Shown here: in pieces, positions 1 through 7,947 of the stretch
How the letters are laid out: each line of letters begins with the position of its first letter
Numbering within the stretch: position 1 is the first letter of the stretch
Assembly: GCA_012274165.1 (NCBI GenBank)
Contig: JAAPAA010000297.1
Span: 1 to 19,299, forward strand
Direction: 5' to 3'
Source: Thiobacillaceae bacterium
Lineage (GTDB): Bacteria; Pseudomonadota; Gammaproteobacteria; Burkholderiales; Thiobacillaceae
DNA length: 19,299 nucleotides
Program-made: the position numbers and the translations under genes
The notes under the pieces: model-generated
The model's input: only the letters and a program-made list of their open reading frames with translations
Database searches by the model: none
Told to the model about the DNA's origin: nothing

Positions 1-785
1 GCAGTGAGCGCGAACGGCAGCGTCGCGAGGAAAGCGACGGTCAAGCGATGGTGCGGGGGCAGCGGCTGCGTGGTCAGACGCTTGCGCTGTGCGCGTGCGG
101 CGGCCAGCGACAATTGCTGTGCCAGCAATTCGTCGAATGCGAGCCGCTGCCAGGCGGGATGCTGGTGCGATTCAAGTTCGGCCAGCGCCGCATTTTGCGG
201 TGGCTGGTGCAGCAGGCGGATGCTGGCATCGAGATCGGGCAGGCCCAGTTCGGCCAGCCAGGCGGCGGGCAGGGTGTCTTCGATGCGCGGTTCCAGCGCG
301 CGCGCAACCACTTTGCGCAGCGCCGCCTGCCCCAGCCCTGCAGTGGTGGGGTAGACCGGCGTCAGTCCGTTCGGCAGCGGCGTGTCGTCGCCCGCTTTGA
401 CGAAGCGCGGATGCACCATTTCCAGCCCGAGAAACCCGCCACGCACTTCGCCGATGAAGCGGAAGGTCTCGCCCGGCTGAAACAGCTTGGTGTGGCTGGG
501 ATAGAAATGCAGGAAACGGATGCCGAGTATCCCGCCGTCGGTATCCCGCACAGACAAGGTCAACATGCGGCGCGGGCGATAGGCGATGGCGGCATCCGTC
601 ACCGTGGCCTGCACTTGCGCGGTGTCCCCCGGCAGCAAATCGCGGACCGGCGTCAGCCGGGTTTCGTCTTCCCAGCGCAGCGGAATATGCAACACCAGAT
701 CGGCATCACGACTGAGGCCGAGCCTGGCGAGTTTGGCCGTGAGCGCGGGGCTGACGGGAAAGGAAAACGGCGAGGCCGCTTTCAA
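1..785 (-). CDS. recG: ATP-dependent DNA helicase RecG, N-terminal part (cut by window edge)
   Basis: RecG is a branched-DNA helicase that remodels stalled replication forks and Holliday junctions. About 261 N-terminal residues are visible. They include the family start pattern (LARLGL, DADLVLHIPLRWEDET) followed by the OB-fold wedge domain region (MLTLSVRDTDGGILGIRFLHFYPSHT is split over roughly residues 80-105), then PRFVK and LTPVYPTT. The helicase motifs lie beyond the window. The likely start is a TTG at 785-783, because the only in-frame codons between it and the ridA stop are AAG, CCA and ATT. The gap to ridA is 9 nt and both genes are in the same reading frame. No clear Shine-Dalgarno sequence is seen, so translation may depend on coupling to ridA. 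Family assignment is firm; the exact start is less sure. Confidence 0.9.
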   Translation of the reverse strand, partial: MKAASPFSFPVSPALTAKLARLGLSRDADLVLHIPLRWEDETRLTPVRDLLPGDTAQVQATVTDAAIAYRPRRMLTLSVRDTDGGILGIRFLHFYPSHTKLFQPGETFRFIGEVRGGFLGLEMVHPRFVKAGDDTPLPNGLTPVYPTTAGLGQAALRKVVARALEPRIEDTLPAAWLAELGLPDLDASIRLLHQPPQNAALAELESHQHPAWQRLAFDELLAQQLSLAAARAQRKRLTTQPLPPHHRLTVAFLATLPFALT

Positions 786-794
786 CTTTGGAAT

Positions 795-1175
795 TTATCC
801 GACGACCATCACAGCGTCAGCCTCGACCAGCGCTGCGCGAGGCAGCGCCGCGACGCCGACGGCTGCGCGCGCGGGGTAGGGCGCGACAAAATATTGCGCC
901 ATGATTTCGTTGACCCTGGGGAAGTGCGCGAGGTCGATGAGGAATACGTTCAGCTTCACCACGTCGGCCAGCGAGCCGCCGGCTGCGGTGGCCACGGCAG
1001 CCAGATTCTTGAAGACCTGATGGATTTGCGCGTCGATGCCGTCAACCATCTGCATCGAGACGGGGTCGAGGCCGATTTGCCCGGACATGTACACCGTGTG
1101 GTCGACGCGAACCGCCTGCGAATAGGTGCCGATGGCGGCGGGTGCGTCGGCGGTCTGGATGATGTTTTTGTTCAT
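795..1175 (-). CDS. ridA: RidA family reactive-enamine/imine deaminase
   Basis: The 126-residue length is usual for the RidA/YER057c/UK114 family. These trimeric cytosolic enzymes hydrolyse reactive enamine/imine intermediates, such as 2-aminoacrylate, released by PLP enzymes. Visible family features are the N-terminal AIGTYSQAV, YMSGQIGLDP, the central DVVKLNVFLIDLAHFPRVNE, and the C-terminal PARAAVGVAALPR, whose Arg matches the substrate-carboxylate-binding arginine of the family. It sits between spoT and recG, where E. coli has trmH. The gap to spoT is 36 nt, so it is probably part of the same transcript. The ATG start is unambiguous. Confidence 0.93.
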   Translation of the reverse strand: MNKNIIQTADAPAAIGTYSQAVRVDHTVYMSGQIGLDPVSMQMVDGIDAQIHQVFKNLAAVATAAGGSLADVVKLNVFLIDLAHFPRVNEIMAQYFVAPYPARAAVGVAALPRAALVEADAVMVVG

Positions 1176-1211
1176 GCTGAATTCCGGGGGTAGGGTGGTT
1201 GGGTGCTGGGC

Positions 1212-3356
1212 TTATTGAGTCGTGGCGGCGCGGCCGTCCTTCTTGCCCTTGATGCGGAATATCCGCACCACGTCGGGCAGCACGCGCAGGCCGCGCATGA
1301 CGCGGGCGAGGTGCATGCGGTTTTCGACCTGCACGGTGAAGAACAGTACGGTGTAGGGGCTGCCATCTTCTTCTTCCATCGCCACATTGCCGATGTTGGC
1401 GCCGTGTTCGGCGATCGCTGCGGCGACTTTGGCGAGCACGCCGCGCTGGTTGCCGACGACGACCTTGATCTGCACATCGAACATGCGTCCGGCTTCGGCT
1501 TCCCATTCCACGTCCAGCCATTTGTCGGGATCGGCGCGGAAAGTGCGGATCGACGGGCAGTCGTGGGTGTGGATGATGAGCCCGCGATCCTTGTGGATGA
1601 AGCCGAGGATGGGGTCGCCCGGAATCGGATGGCAACACTGCGCCAGCTCGACCGCGATGCCCTCCGAGCCGCGAATGCTGATGGCGTGGGGGTGGGCCGG
1701 CGCGCCCGTATGTTCACCCTGAACGTGCAGCAGCTGGTGTGCTACCACCAGCGGCAGTTTGCGTCCCAGGCCGATCCCGGCAAACAACTCTTGCCGGGAT
1801 TGCACGCCATAGTCCTTCACCACGCGATCCCACACGGCAGTGTCGGGCGCGCCCGCGTCGGGGTTGAGCGCTGCCAGCGCGTTGTTGAGCAGGCGCTCGC
1901 CCAGCGCGGCCGCCTCTTCGACGCGCGTATTGCGCAGGTAATTGCGGATATGCGAGCGTGCTCTGCCGGTGGCGACGAAATTGAGCCACGCCGCGTTGGG
2001 GCTGGCGTTGGCTGCGGTGAGGATTTCGACGTGATCGCCATTGCGCAGCTGGGTGCGCAATGGCATCAGTTCGTAATTGATTTTCACCGCGACGCAATGG
2101 CGGCCGACATCGGTGTGCACCGCAAACGCGAAATCCACCGCCGTCGCGCCGCGCGGCATCGCCATGATCTTGCCCTTGGGGGTGAACACGTAGACTTCGT
2201 CGGGGAACAGATCGACCTTGATGTGTTCGAGAAATTCGGGCGAATCGCCGTGGTCGGCCTGGATGTCGAGCAGCGATTGCAGCCAGCGGTGGGTGCGTGT
2301 CTGCACGTCGTTGAGTGCGGCATCGGCTGACTTGTACATCCAGTGTGAGGCGACGCCCGACTCGGCCAGCCGGTTCATGTCGACGGTGCGGATCTGCACC
2401 TCGATCGGCGTGCCGTTGGGGCCGAACAGGATGGAATGCAGCGACTGATAGCCGTTGGCCTTGGGGATCGCGATGTAGTCCTTGAACTTGCCGGGAATCG
2501 GCTTGTACAGGGAATGCAGCGCGCCCAACGCCAGATAGCAGTTGGGCTGGTCGCGAACTACCACGCGAAAACCGTAGATGTCGAATACTTCGGAGAACGC
2601 CAGGCTTTTTTCCTGCATCTTGCTGTAGATGCTGTAGAGGTGTTTTTCGCGTCCGCTGATGGTGGCTTCGATTTTGCACTGCTCAAGTTTTTCCTGCAGC
2701 GCGATCTTGACTTTGTCGACCAGCTCGCGGCGATTGCCGCGCGCCGCCTTCACCGCCTTGGCCAACACCTGGTAGCGATTGGGATGGCTATAGCGGAAGC
2801 CGAGGTCTTCCAGCTCCTGGTACACCGCGTGCAGCCCCAGGCGGTTGGCAATCGGCGCGTAGATTTCCAGCGTTTCAGTGGCGATGCGGCGGCGCTTGTC
2901 GGCCGGCATCGAATCCATGGTGTGCATGTTGTGCAGGCGATCGGCCAGTTTGACCAGGATCACCCGGACATCCTGCGCCATTGCCAGCAGCATTTTGCGG
3001 AAGTTTTCCGCCTGCGCCTGTTGCTCGGATTCAAACGACAGTTTGTCGAGTTTGGACACGCCATCGACCAGCAGCGCAACCGCATTGCCAAAACGTTCCT
3101 TGATCTCGCTCGCGGTGGCCGGCGTGTCTTCTACCACGTCGTGCAGCAGCGCAGCGGTCAGGGTTTGCGCGTCAAGATGCCATTCGGCCAGGATGCCGGC
3201 GACTGCCAGCGGATGGGAGATATAGGGTTCGCCGCTTTTGCGGAACTGGCCTTCGTGGGCGCTCCGGCTGAATTCGTAGGCGACTTCCAGGGTGCTGATT
3301 TCGTCCGGCGTGAGATAAGCCAGCGCCGGACGCAGCGAGTCGAATTCGTGCGTCAT
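1212..3356 (-). CDS. spoT: Bifunctional (p)ppGpp synthetase/hydrolase SpoT
   Basis: This is the RelA/SpoT homologue that makes and degrades the alarmone (p)ppGpp; 714 residues are predicted from this start (E. coli SpoT has 702). Domains in order: HD hydrolase (LLHDVVEDT near residues 71-78, LADRLHNM near 138-144), synthetase (DIYGFRVVV near 259-267, with GKFKDYIAIPKANGYQSLH near 289-307), TGS (LFPDEVYVFTPKG near 383-395), a Cys/His zinc-finger-like segment (AQCCHPIPGDPI near 572-583) and a C-terminal ACT domain (from about 625). The basic KFKD motif fits the bifunctional RXKD class rather than the RelA EXDD class. A TTG farther upstream (3452) would overlap rpoZ by 50 nt. I chose the ATG at 3356 because MTHEFDSL aligns with the E. 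coli SpoT N-terminus. It lies downstream of gmk and rpoZ, as in many proteobacteria. Confidence 0.95.
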   Translation of the reverse strand: MTHEFDSLRPALAYLTPDEISTLEVAYEFSRSAHEGQFRKSGEPYISHPLAVAGILAEWHLDAQTLTAALLHDVVEDTPATASEIKERFGNAVALLVDGVSKLDKLSFESEQQAQAENFRKMLLAMAQDVRVILVKLADRLHNMHTMDSMPADKRRRIATETLEIYAPIANRLGLHAVYQELEDLGFRYSHPNRYQVLAKAVKAARGNRRELVDKVKIALQEKLEQCKIEATISGREKHLYSIYSKMQEKSLAFSEVFDIYGFRVVVRDQPNCYLALGALHSLYKPIPGKFKDYIAIPKANGYQSLHSILFGPNGTPIEVQIRTVDMNRLAESGVASHWMYKSADAALNDVQTRTHRWLQSLLDIQADHGDSPEFLEHIKVDLFPDEVYVFTPKGKIMAMPRGATAVDFAFAVHTDVGRHCVAVKINYELMPLRTQLRNGDHVEILTAANASPNAAWLNFVATGRARSHIRNYLRNTRVEEAAALGERLLNNALAALNPDAGAPDTAVWDRVVKDYGVQSRQELFAGIGLGRKLPLVVAHQLLHVQGEHTGAPAHPHAISIRGSEGIAVELAQCCHPIPGDPILGFIHKDRGLIIHTHDCPSIRTFRADPDKWLDVEWEAEAGRMFDVQIKVVVGNQRGVLAKVAAAIAEHGANIGNVAMEEEDGSPYTVLFFTVQVENRMHLARVMRGLRVLPDVVRIFRIKGKKDGRAATTQ

Positions 3357-3402
3357 CGTCGGCGCACGGTGCGGGTGCGCCGGATGAGGGGCAGGCAGCG
3401 GC

Positions 3403-3606
3403 TCAGGCACGGCCTCGATTGAGGATTTCCGGGCCGACTTTGCCGGCTGCAATTTCGCGCAGCGCAGTGACCACCGCCTTGTCGCTCGTTTCGACCATGG
3501 GTTGCGAGCCCTGCACCAGTTGACGGGCGCGGTAGGTCACGGCGAGGGTCAGTTCGAAACGGTTGGGGAACATGGGAATGCAATCATCAACGGTAATACG
3601 GGCCAT
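3403..3606 (-). CDS. rpoZ: DNA-directed RNA polymerase omega subunit
   Basis: This 67-residue protein has the usual RpoZ start MARITVDDC, then NRFELTLAVTYRARQL and a conserved KAVVTALREIAAGKVG segment. Omega chaperones the beta' subunit of RNA polymerase and forms part of ppGpp binding site 1 in proteobacteria, which fits its place directly before spoT. A good Shine-Dalgarno (AGGAG) lies 7 nt before the ATG on the minus strand. The length is shorter than E. coli omega (91 residues) but typical for betaproteobacteria. Confidence 0.95.
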   Translation of the reverse strand: MARITVDDCIPMFPNRFELTLAVTYRARQLVQGSQPMVETSDKAVVTALREIAAGKVGPEILNRGRA

Positions 3607-3673
3607 ATGGATACTCCTGGGTGGCGTGGGTGCGCCATGGGTGACTTGGATGCAAAAATCTAATTCAGATCAA

Positions 3674-4303
3674 TCAGGTACGCCGGAATTCCTCGAAGAG
3701 TGCGGTGTGCCGAGTCAGCTGGCGCGCCGTTTCGAGACGAATGCTGCGGGTGATGGCAAGCAGATCCTGTGAGGCGTGCTCGAAATCATCATTGACGATT
3801 ATATAGTCGAACCCATCGGCGTGAGCGACGTCGTGGGCTGCGGCAGCCAGGCGGCGCTCGATCACTTCGTCGCTGTCCTGCCCGCGCCCGGCCAGCCGCG
3901 TGCGCAGCGCATTGAAAGACGGTGGCAGGATGAAAATCGACGCGGAGTGCGGGAAATGCTGCTTGATTTGCGCCGCGCCCTGCCAGTCGATTTCCAGCAG
4001 GACGTCATGACCCGCGTTGAGATCGTGGGTGATGCTGCCTTTTGCGGTGCCGTAAAAGTTGCCGTACACCTCGGCATGTTCCAGAAACTCGCCGTCAGCC
4101 AGCATGATCTTGAACTGCTCGCGGCTGACGAAATGGTAGTCGCGCCCGCTGGTTTCGCCGGGGCGCGGCGCGCGGGTGGTGTGGGAGACCGACAAACGAA
4201 TGGCATGATCGGTTTTGAGCAGCGCTTTGACCAGGCTGGTTTTGCCTGCGCCGGATGGGGCGCTGACGACATACAGTACGCCGGATGGGGTGGATGGGGT
4301 CAT
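3674..4303 (-). CDS. gmk: Guanylate kinase
   Basis: Guanylate kinase phosphorylates GMP to GDP with ATP and is essential for guanine nucleotide supply. The 209-residue length is typical. The P-loop SAPSGAGKTS is at residues 14-23, followed by SVSHTTRAPRPGE and GRDYHFVSREQF of the GMP-binding region, HAEVYGNFYGT, LLEIDWQGA and the lid/C-terminal EVIERRL motif. It lies 67 nt upstream of rpoZ and 26 nt downstream of yicC on the same strand, consistent with one operon. The enzyme is a known ppGpp target in several bacteria, so its co-location with spoT is meaningful. Identification is firm. Confidence 0.95.
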   Translation of the reverse strand: MTPSTPSGVLYVVSAPSGAGKTSLVKALLKTDHAIRLSVSHTTRAPRPGETSGRDYHFVSREQFKIMLADGEFLEHAEVYGNFYGTAKGSITHDLNAGHDVLLEIDWQGAAQIKQHFPHSASIFILPPSFNALRTRLAGRGQDSDEVIERRLAAAAHDVAHADGFDYIIVNDDFEHASQDLLAITRSIRLETARQLTRHTALFEEFRRT

Positions 4304-4329
4304 GGTTATTCCAGGTTGTCTTCTTCTGT

Positions 4330-5196
4330 TTACTCGATATTTTGCACTTGTTCGCGCATTTGCTCGATCAGTACCTTGAGTTCGAGCGAAACGCGCGAGG
4401 TTTCCACTGCCACCGATTTTGCGCCCAGGGTATTGGCCTCGCGATGCAGTTCCTGCATCAGGAAATCGAGCCGCTTGCCGACCGCACCCGGCTGGCTCAA
4501 CACCCGGCGCACCTCCGTAAAATGGGTGGCCAGGCGGGAAAGCTCTTCGTCGATGTCGGCCTTTTGCGCGGCCAGCACGATTTCCTGCGCCAGCCGTTCA
4601 TGCCCGGCCTCGCCGAGTGCAGCGTGCAGGCGTTCGGTCAGTTTGTCGCGCTGGCCGGCGATCAGGGCCGGCAGCAGGGGGAGCAGACCCGACACCTGGG
4701 TTTCGGCGGCGCCAAGGCGGTCGAGAATGTGCTGTTTGAGCCTGGCGCCTTCGCGCTGGCGGCTTTCTATCATCTCGTCCAGCGTGGCGCGCACCCCGGC
4801 CAGCGTGGCTTTGTTCAGCGCGTCCTGCGATTGCGTCACGGTCGGTACCGTGCCAGGCCAGCGCAGAATCTCGTTGACGGAGAGGGGCGCGCTGTCCGGC
4901 AAGCGTTGCTGCACCTCGGCCTGCCAGTGCGCCAATCGCTCAAGAATCGCGGGATTCAAGCCGTTATCGGGCGTGGCGGTGGAAATCGGGGCCAGGCTGA
5001 CGCGGCACTCCACTTTGCCCCGCGTGAGGCGCTGCTGGATGAGTTCGCGCAACTGCGGTTCCAGGCCGCGGACTTCATCAGCAAGGCGGAAATGCAGTTC
5101 GAGATAACGCTGGTTGACGCTACGCAGGTCAAGGTTGACGCTGGCATATTCCAGGTTGATGCTGTGGGCGGCGAACCCGGTCATGCTGGTGGTCAT
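4330..5196 (-). CDS. yicC: YicC family endoribonuclease
   Basis: The 288 residues match the E. coli YicC length (287). The hallmark N-terminus is MTTSMTGFAAHS, followed by LRSVNQRYLELHFRLADE. The C-terminal DUF1732-type region carries LDFLMQELHREANTLGAKS (about residues 242-260) and ends VLIEQMREQVQNIE. Family members are reported as oligomeric endoribonucleases acting on RNA. Glu and His residues in the C-terminal motif are presumed catalytic by family knowledge. It is the first gene of the minus-strand cluster, with a divergent kinase gene on its other side, so any promoter should lie in 5197-5294. Family is firm; the cellular substrate here is unknown. Confidence 0.93.
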   Translation of the reverse strand: MTTSMTGFAAHSINLEYASVNLDLRSVNQRYLELHFRLADEVRGLEPQLRELIQQRLTRGKVECRVSLAPISTATPDNGLNPAILERLAHWQAEVQQRLPDSAPLSVNEILRWPGTVPTVTQSQDALNKATLAGVRATLDEMIESRQREGARLKQHILDRLGAAETQVSGLLPLLPALIAGQRDKLTERLHAALGEAGHERLAQEIVLAAQKADIDEELSRLATHFTEVRRVLSQPGAVGKRLDFLMQELHREANTLGAKSVAVETSRVSLELKVLIEQMREQVQNIE

Positions 5197-5223
5197 AAAA
5201 TATGGGTAAGTTAAAGCGCATGG

Positions 5224-5238
5224 CTGGCACGGTGCCAG
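5224..5238. promoter_or_regulatory. Perfect palindrome in the yicC / kinase divergent spacer (possible operator)
   Basis: A 7-bp perfect inverted repeat, CTGGCAC and GTGCCAG, flanks a single G in the 98-bp spacer between two divergent transcription units. A second, weaker dyad (CTGG-N5-CCAG) follows at 5252-5264. The location fits a repressor or activator site acting on one or both promoters. I could not define convincing -35/-10 pairs, and no regulator is identifiable. Confidence 0.4.
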
Positions 5239-5294
5239 GTTGTATTCATTGCTGGCGTAACCAGTAAACTGACAAAGATAATAGACGTTCGACT

Positions 5295-6239
5295 ATGGCG
5301 ACTCAACCCAACCAGGCACTTCCAAACGGATACCGGCTGAACGAATACACCATTGTCCGCAAAATTGGCGGCGGTGGTTTCAGTTTGGTGTATCTGGCGC
5401 GCGATGATGCCAACCAGCCGGTGGCAATCAAGGAATACTTGCCTGGCGCGCTGGTGTTGCGTACCGAAGGCTCGGTCATCGTGCAGGCCAATTCGACCGA
5501 GAACAACAATATTTTCCGCCACGGCATGAAGTGTTTCTTCGAAGAAGGCCGGGCGCTCGCGTGCATCAATCACCCCAACGTCATCCGTGTGGTCAATTTT
5601 TTCCGTGCCAACGACACGGTGTATATGGTGATGCGCTTCGAGCGGGGCAAAACCCTGCAGCAGCATATCCAGGCCAACCGCGGCAGTATTCGCGAAAGCT
5701 TCATCCGGCGGGTGTTCGCGCAATTGCTGAACGGCCTGCGCGAGGTGCATACGCACAAACTGCTGCATCTCGATATCAAACCGTCCAATCTGTATATCCG
5801 TCTGGACGGCTCGCCGGTTCTGATCGACTTTGGTGCAGCCCGGCAAACGCTGACCCAGGAAGAAAGCAAGCTGCAACCCATGTATACCCCGGGCTTTGCC
5901 GCGCCCGAGCAGTATCACAACCGTGAGCGCCTGGGGCCCTGGACTGATATTTACAGCGTGGGTGCGAGCTTGTATGCGTGTCTGGCGGGTTATCCCCCGC
6001 AGGCGGCAGATGCGCGCCTGCTCAACGACAAAATGGTGTCGGCGACGGTCAACTGGCGCGGCACCTATTCTGCGCAACTGCTGGAAACCATCGATAACTG
6101 TCTCAAGCTCAACTATATGGAACGCCCGCAAAGTGTGTTCAGCTTGCAAAAGGTTTTGATGGATCGCAGTGCGATGACGCTGCCGCGCCCCTCGTTTTTA
6201 AGTACTATCAGGCATTCACTGACCAAAGACTTGTTCTAA
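5295..6239 (+). CDS. Soluble bacterial Ser/Thr protein kinase (Hanks type)
   Basis: A 314-residue single-domain eukaryotic-like kinase. Visible elements: glycine loop GGGGFS (residues 25-30), ATP lysine K46 in VAIKEYLP, helix-C glutamate E84 in EEGRAL, catalytic loop HLDIKPSN (158-165, D160 catalytic, N165 metal), DFG at 178-180, APE at 203-205 and DIYSVGASLYACLAG (218-232). The usual HRD arginine is leucine, so it is a non-RD kinase and may not need classical activation-loop control. No transmembrane segment or external sensor domain follows the kinase fold, so it should be cytosolic. The PP2C gene begins 9 nt after its stop, making a kinase/phosphatase pair. No clear Shine-Dalgarno precedes the ATG. 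Substrates cannot be read from the sequence. Confidence 0.92.
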   Translation: MATQPNQALPNGYRLNEYTIVRKIGGGGFSLVYLARDDANQPVAIKEYLPGALVLRTEGSVIVQANSTENNNIFRHGMKCFFEEGRALACINHPNVIRVVNFFRANDTVYMVMRFERGKTLQQHIQANRGSIRESFIRRVFAQLLNGLREVHTHKLLHLDIKPSNLYIRLDGSPVLIDFGAARQTLTQEESKLQPMYTPGFAAPEQYHNRERLGPWTDIYSVGASLYACLAGYPPQAADARLLNDKMVSATVNWRGTYSAQLLETIDNCLKLNYMERPQSVFSLQKVLMDRSAMTLPRPSFLSTIRHSLTKDLF

Positions 6240-6248
6240 AGTATCGCC

Positions 6249-7157
6249 ATGAAATTCACCATTTATCAGGCGTCACGTCAGGGTGGCCGCAAGAACAATC
6301 AGGATCGGGTGGCTTATTCCTACAGCCGCGATGCCTTGTTGATGGTGGTGGCGGACGGCATGGGCGGCCACATGTACGGCGAGATCGCCGCGCAAATCGC
6401 GGTACAGACCCTCACCGACCAGTTCCAGAAAATGGCCAAGCCACGCCTGACTGACCCGATGGCTTTCCTGGCCGACGCGACTTTGCTCGCCCACAATGCG
6501 ATCAACGACTATGCCGTCGAGCAGGATCTGCTCGAAATCCCGCACACCACCCTGGTTGCCTCGGTGGTGCAGGACGGCACCGCGTATTGGGCGCATGTAG
6601 GTGATTCACGCCTGTATTTGTTCAGCGACGGTTGCCTGATCGCGCGGACCGAAGATCACACTGCCGTCGCGCAACTGGTGCGTGAAGGCATCATCAGCGA
6701 AGAGGAAGCCGGCAATCACCCGGAGCGCAACAAGGTCTCCAATTGCCTGGGCGGTTATGCCATTCCGCAGGTGGAATGCAATGCGCCAATCCCGCTGAGT
6801 GACGGCGATACCATGCTGCTCTGCACCGACGGCATCTGGGGCATGATCAATGCCCAGGAACTGTCCGCGCTGCTGCATGCGTACACGCTGGACGATGCCG
6901 TGCGCCACTTGATGGATCACGCCGAATTCCGCGGGGGCGAGCACGGCGACAATCTCAGCCTGATCGCCATGACCTGGGGCGAGGCGCGGATGCCGAGCAA
7001 GGATTCCATCTCGACCCTGGCGCTGCCGGATGGCGGCGTCACCACCCAGATCAATGCGCATCGCCCGGTTCCGGGTTCGGCTGCGGTGTCGGACGACGAA
7101 ATCGAGCGCGCCATCGCCGAAATCCAGCAGGCGATCCAGAACATTTCGGCCAAATAG
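6249..7157 (+). CDS. PP2C-type Ser/Thr protein phosphatase (PrpC/Stp1 family)
   Basis: A 302-residue metal-dependent phosphatase expected to remove the phosphates placed by the kinase encoded just upstream. Family motifs: GGRKNNQDR (residues 12-20), VVADGMGGH (33-41, D36 binds metal), WAHVGDSRLYLF in the middle, LLCTDGIWGM, and GEHGDNLSLIAM near the end of the fold, with the final metal-binding Asp. The last 60 or so residues after the catalytic domain are low in recognisable motifs and end with a helix-like segment (DDEIERAIAEIQQAIQ). No membrane segment is present. Tight spacing to the kinase gene supports co-transcription. The assignment to PP2C is firm; partner and substrates are inferred. 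Confidence 0.92.
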   Translation: MKFTIYQASRQGGRKNNQDRVAYSYSRDALLMVVADGMGGHMYGEIAAQIAVQTLTDQFQKMAKPRLTDPMAFLADATLLAHNAINDYAVEQDLLEIPHTTLVASVVQDGTAYWAHVGDSRLYLFSDGCLIARTEDHTAVAQLVREGIISEEEAGNHPERNKVSNCLGGYAIPQVECNAPIPLSDGDTMLLCTDGIWGMINAQELSALLHAYTLDDAVRHLMDHAEFRGGEHGDNLSLIAMTWGEARMPSKDSISTLALPDGGVTTQINAHRPVPGSAAVSDDEIERAIAEIQQAIQNISAK

Positions 7158-7180
7158 ACAACCAATGCGCGTGGCCGGAG

Positions 7181-7197
7181 GCGCGGTAAAATCGCGC
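7181..7197 (+). promoter_or_regulatory. Possible promoter -10 element before rph
   Basis: A TAAAAT hexamer at 7187-7192 lies about 27 nt before the rph start and is framed by the inverted repeat GCGCG / CGCGC. Its position would give a short leader. No good -35 hexamer is found at the right distance (the 17-bp position reads AATGCG), so this is tentative. rph may simply be co-transcribed with the kinase/phosphatase genes. Confidence 0.3.
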
Positions 7198-7218
7198 TTT
7201 CCTTTTTTGTCTGCTGCC

Positions 7219-7947
7219 ATGACTGCCATTTCCCGCCCCAGTGGCCGCGCGCCCGATGCGCTGCGTGCCCTGAGCTTTACCCGTGCTTACACCAAACATG
7301 CCGAAGGCTCGGTGCTGGTCGCCATGGGCGACACCCGCGTGCTGTGCACCGCCAGCGTGCTGGAGAAAATTCCGCCGCACAAAAAAGGCAGCGGCGAAGG
7401 CTGGGTGACCGCCGAATACGGCATGTTGCCGCGTTCCACCCACACCCGCAGCGACCGCGAAGCCGCGCGCGGCAAGCAGTCCGGGCGCACCCAGGAAATC
7501 CAGCGCCTGATCGGCCGCAGCCTGCGCGCCGTGGTCGACCTGAAAAAACTCGGCGAACGCACCCTGCACATCGATTGCGACGTATTGCAGGCCGACGGCG
7601 GCACCCGTTGCGCCAGCATCTGCGGTGCGTACGTCGCGGTCGCCGATGCGGTCGCCGGTTTGCTGCGCGATGGCAAGCTCGCTGAAACACCGTTGAGCGA
7701 CAGCATCGCCGCCGTCTCGGTCGGCCTCTATCAAGGCGCGGCCGTGCTGGATCTCGATTATCTGGAAGACTCCGGTTGCGACACCGACATGAACGTGGTG
7801 ATCACCGGCAGCGGCGGCATCGTCGAAGTGCAGGGCACCGCCGAAGGCGTGCCGTTTTCGCGCGCCGACATGGACAGGCTGATCGACCTGGCCAGCGCGG
7901 GCATCACCGAAATCACCGCCGCCCAGCTCGCGGCGCTGTACGCATGA
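7219..7947 (+). CDS. rph: Ribonuclease PH
   Basis: RNase PH is a phosphate-dependent 3'-5' exoribonuclease that trims tRNA 3' ends and acts in RNA turnover as a hexamer. From the ATG at 7219 the protein has 242 residues, near the usual 238-240. Motifs: N-terminal RPSGRAPDALR, GDTRVLCTASV, GWVTAEYGMLPRSTHTR, RGKQSGRTQEIQRLIGRSLR (phosphate-binding Arg region), DCDVLQADGGTR and the metal-site region LEDSGCDTDMNVV. The reading frame stays open upstream to 7030 but that would overlap the phosphatase gene; the N-terminal match supports 7219. The gene overlaps rdgB by 4 nt, as in many bacteria. Confidence 0.95.
   Translation: MTAISRPSGRAPDALRALSFTRAYTKHAEGSVLVAMGDTRVLCTASVLEKIPPHKKGSGEGWVTAEYGMLPRSTHTRSDREAARGKQSGRTQEIQRLIGRSLRAVVDLKKLGERTLHIDCDVLQADGGTRCASICGAYVAVADAVAGLLRDGKLAETPLSDSIAAVSVGLYQGAAVLDLDYLEDSGCDTDMNVVITGSGGIVEVQGTAEGVPFSRADMDRLIDLASAGITEITAAQLAALYA

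Noticed and set aside
1203..3422. Long plus-strand open frames (375 and 328 codons) opposite spoT
   Set aside because: They are antisense to a clear spoT frame, their translations are rich in His/Arg/Gln/Val without any family pattern, and long shadow frames are expected in GC-rich DNA.
3357..3452. Extension of spoT to a TTG at 3452
   Set aside because: It would overlap rpoZ by 50 nt, and the extra 32 residues are Pro/His/Ala-rich with no counterpart in E. coli SpoT, whereas the ATG at 3356 aligns with its N-terminus.
5277..5282. GATAAT as the -10 element of the kinase promoter
   Set aside because: It would start transcription only about 6 nt before the ATG, and no matching -35 was found at the right distance.
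7030..7218. Extended rph start upstream of 7219
   Set aside because: The extension lies within the phosphatase gene and its spacer, and RNase PH homologues begin near the RPSGR motif.
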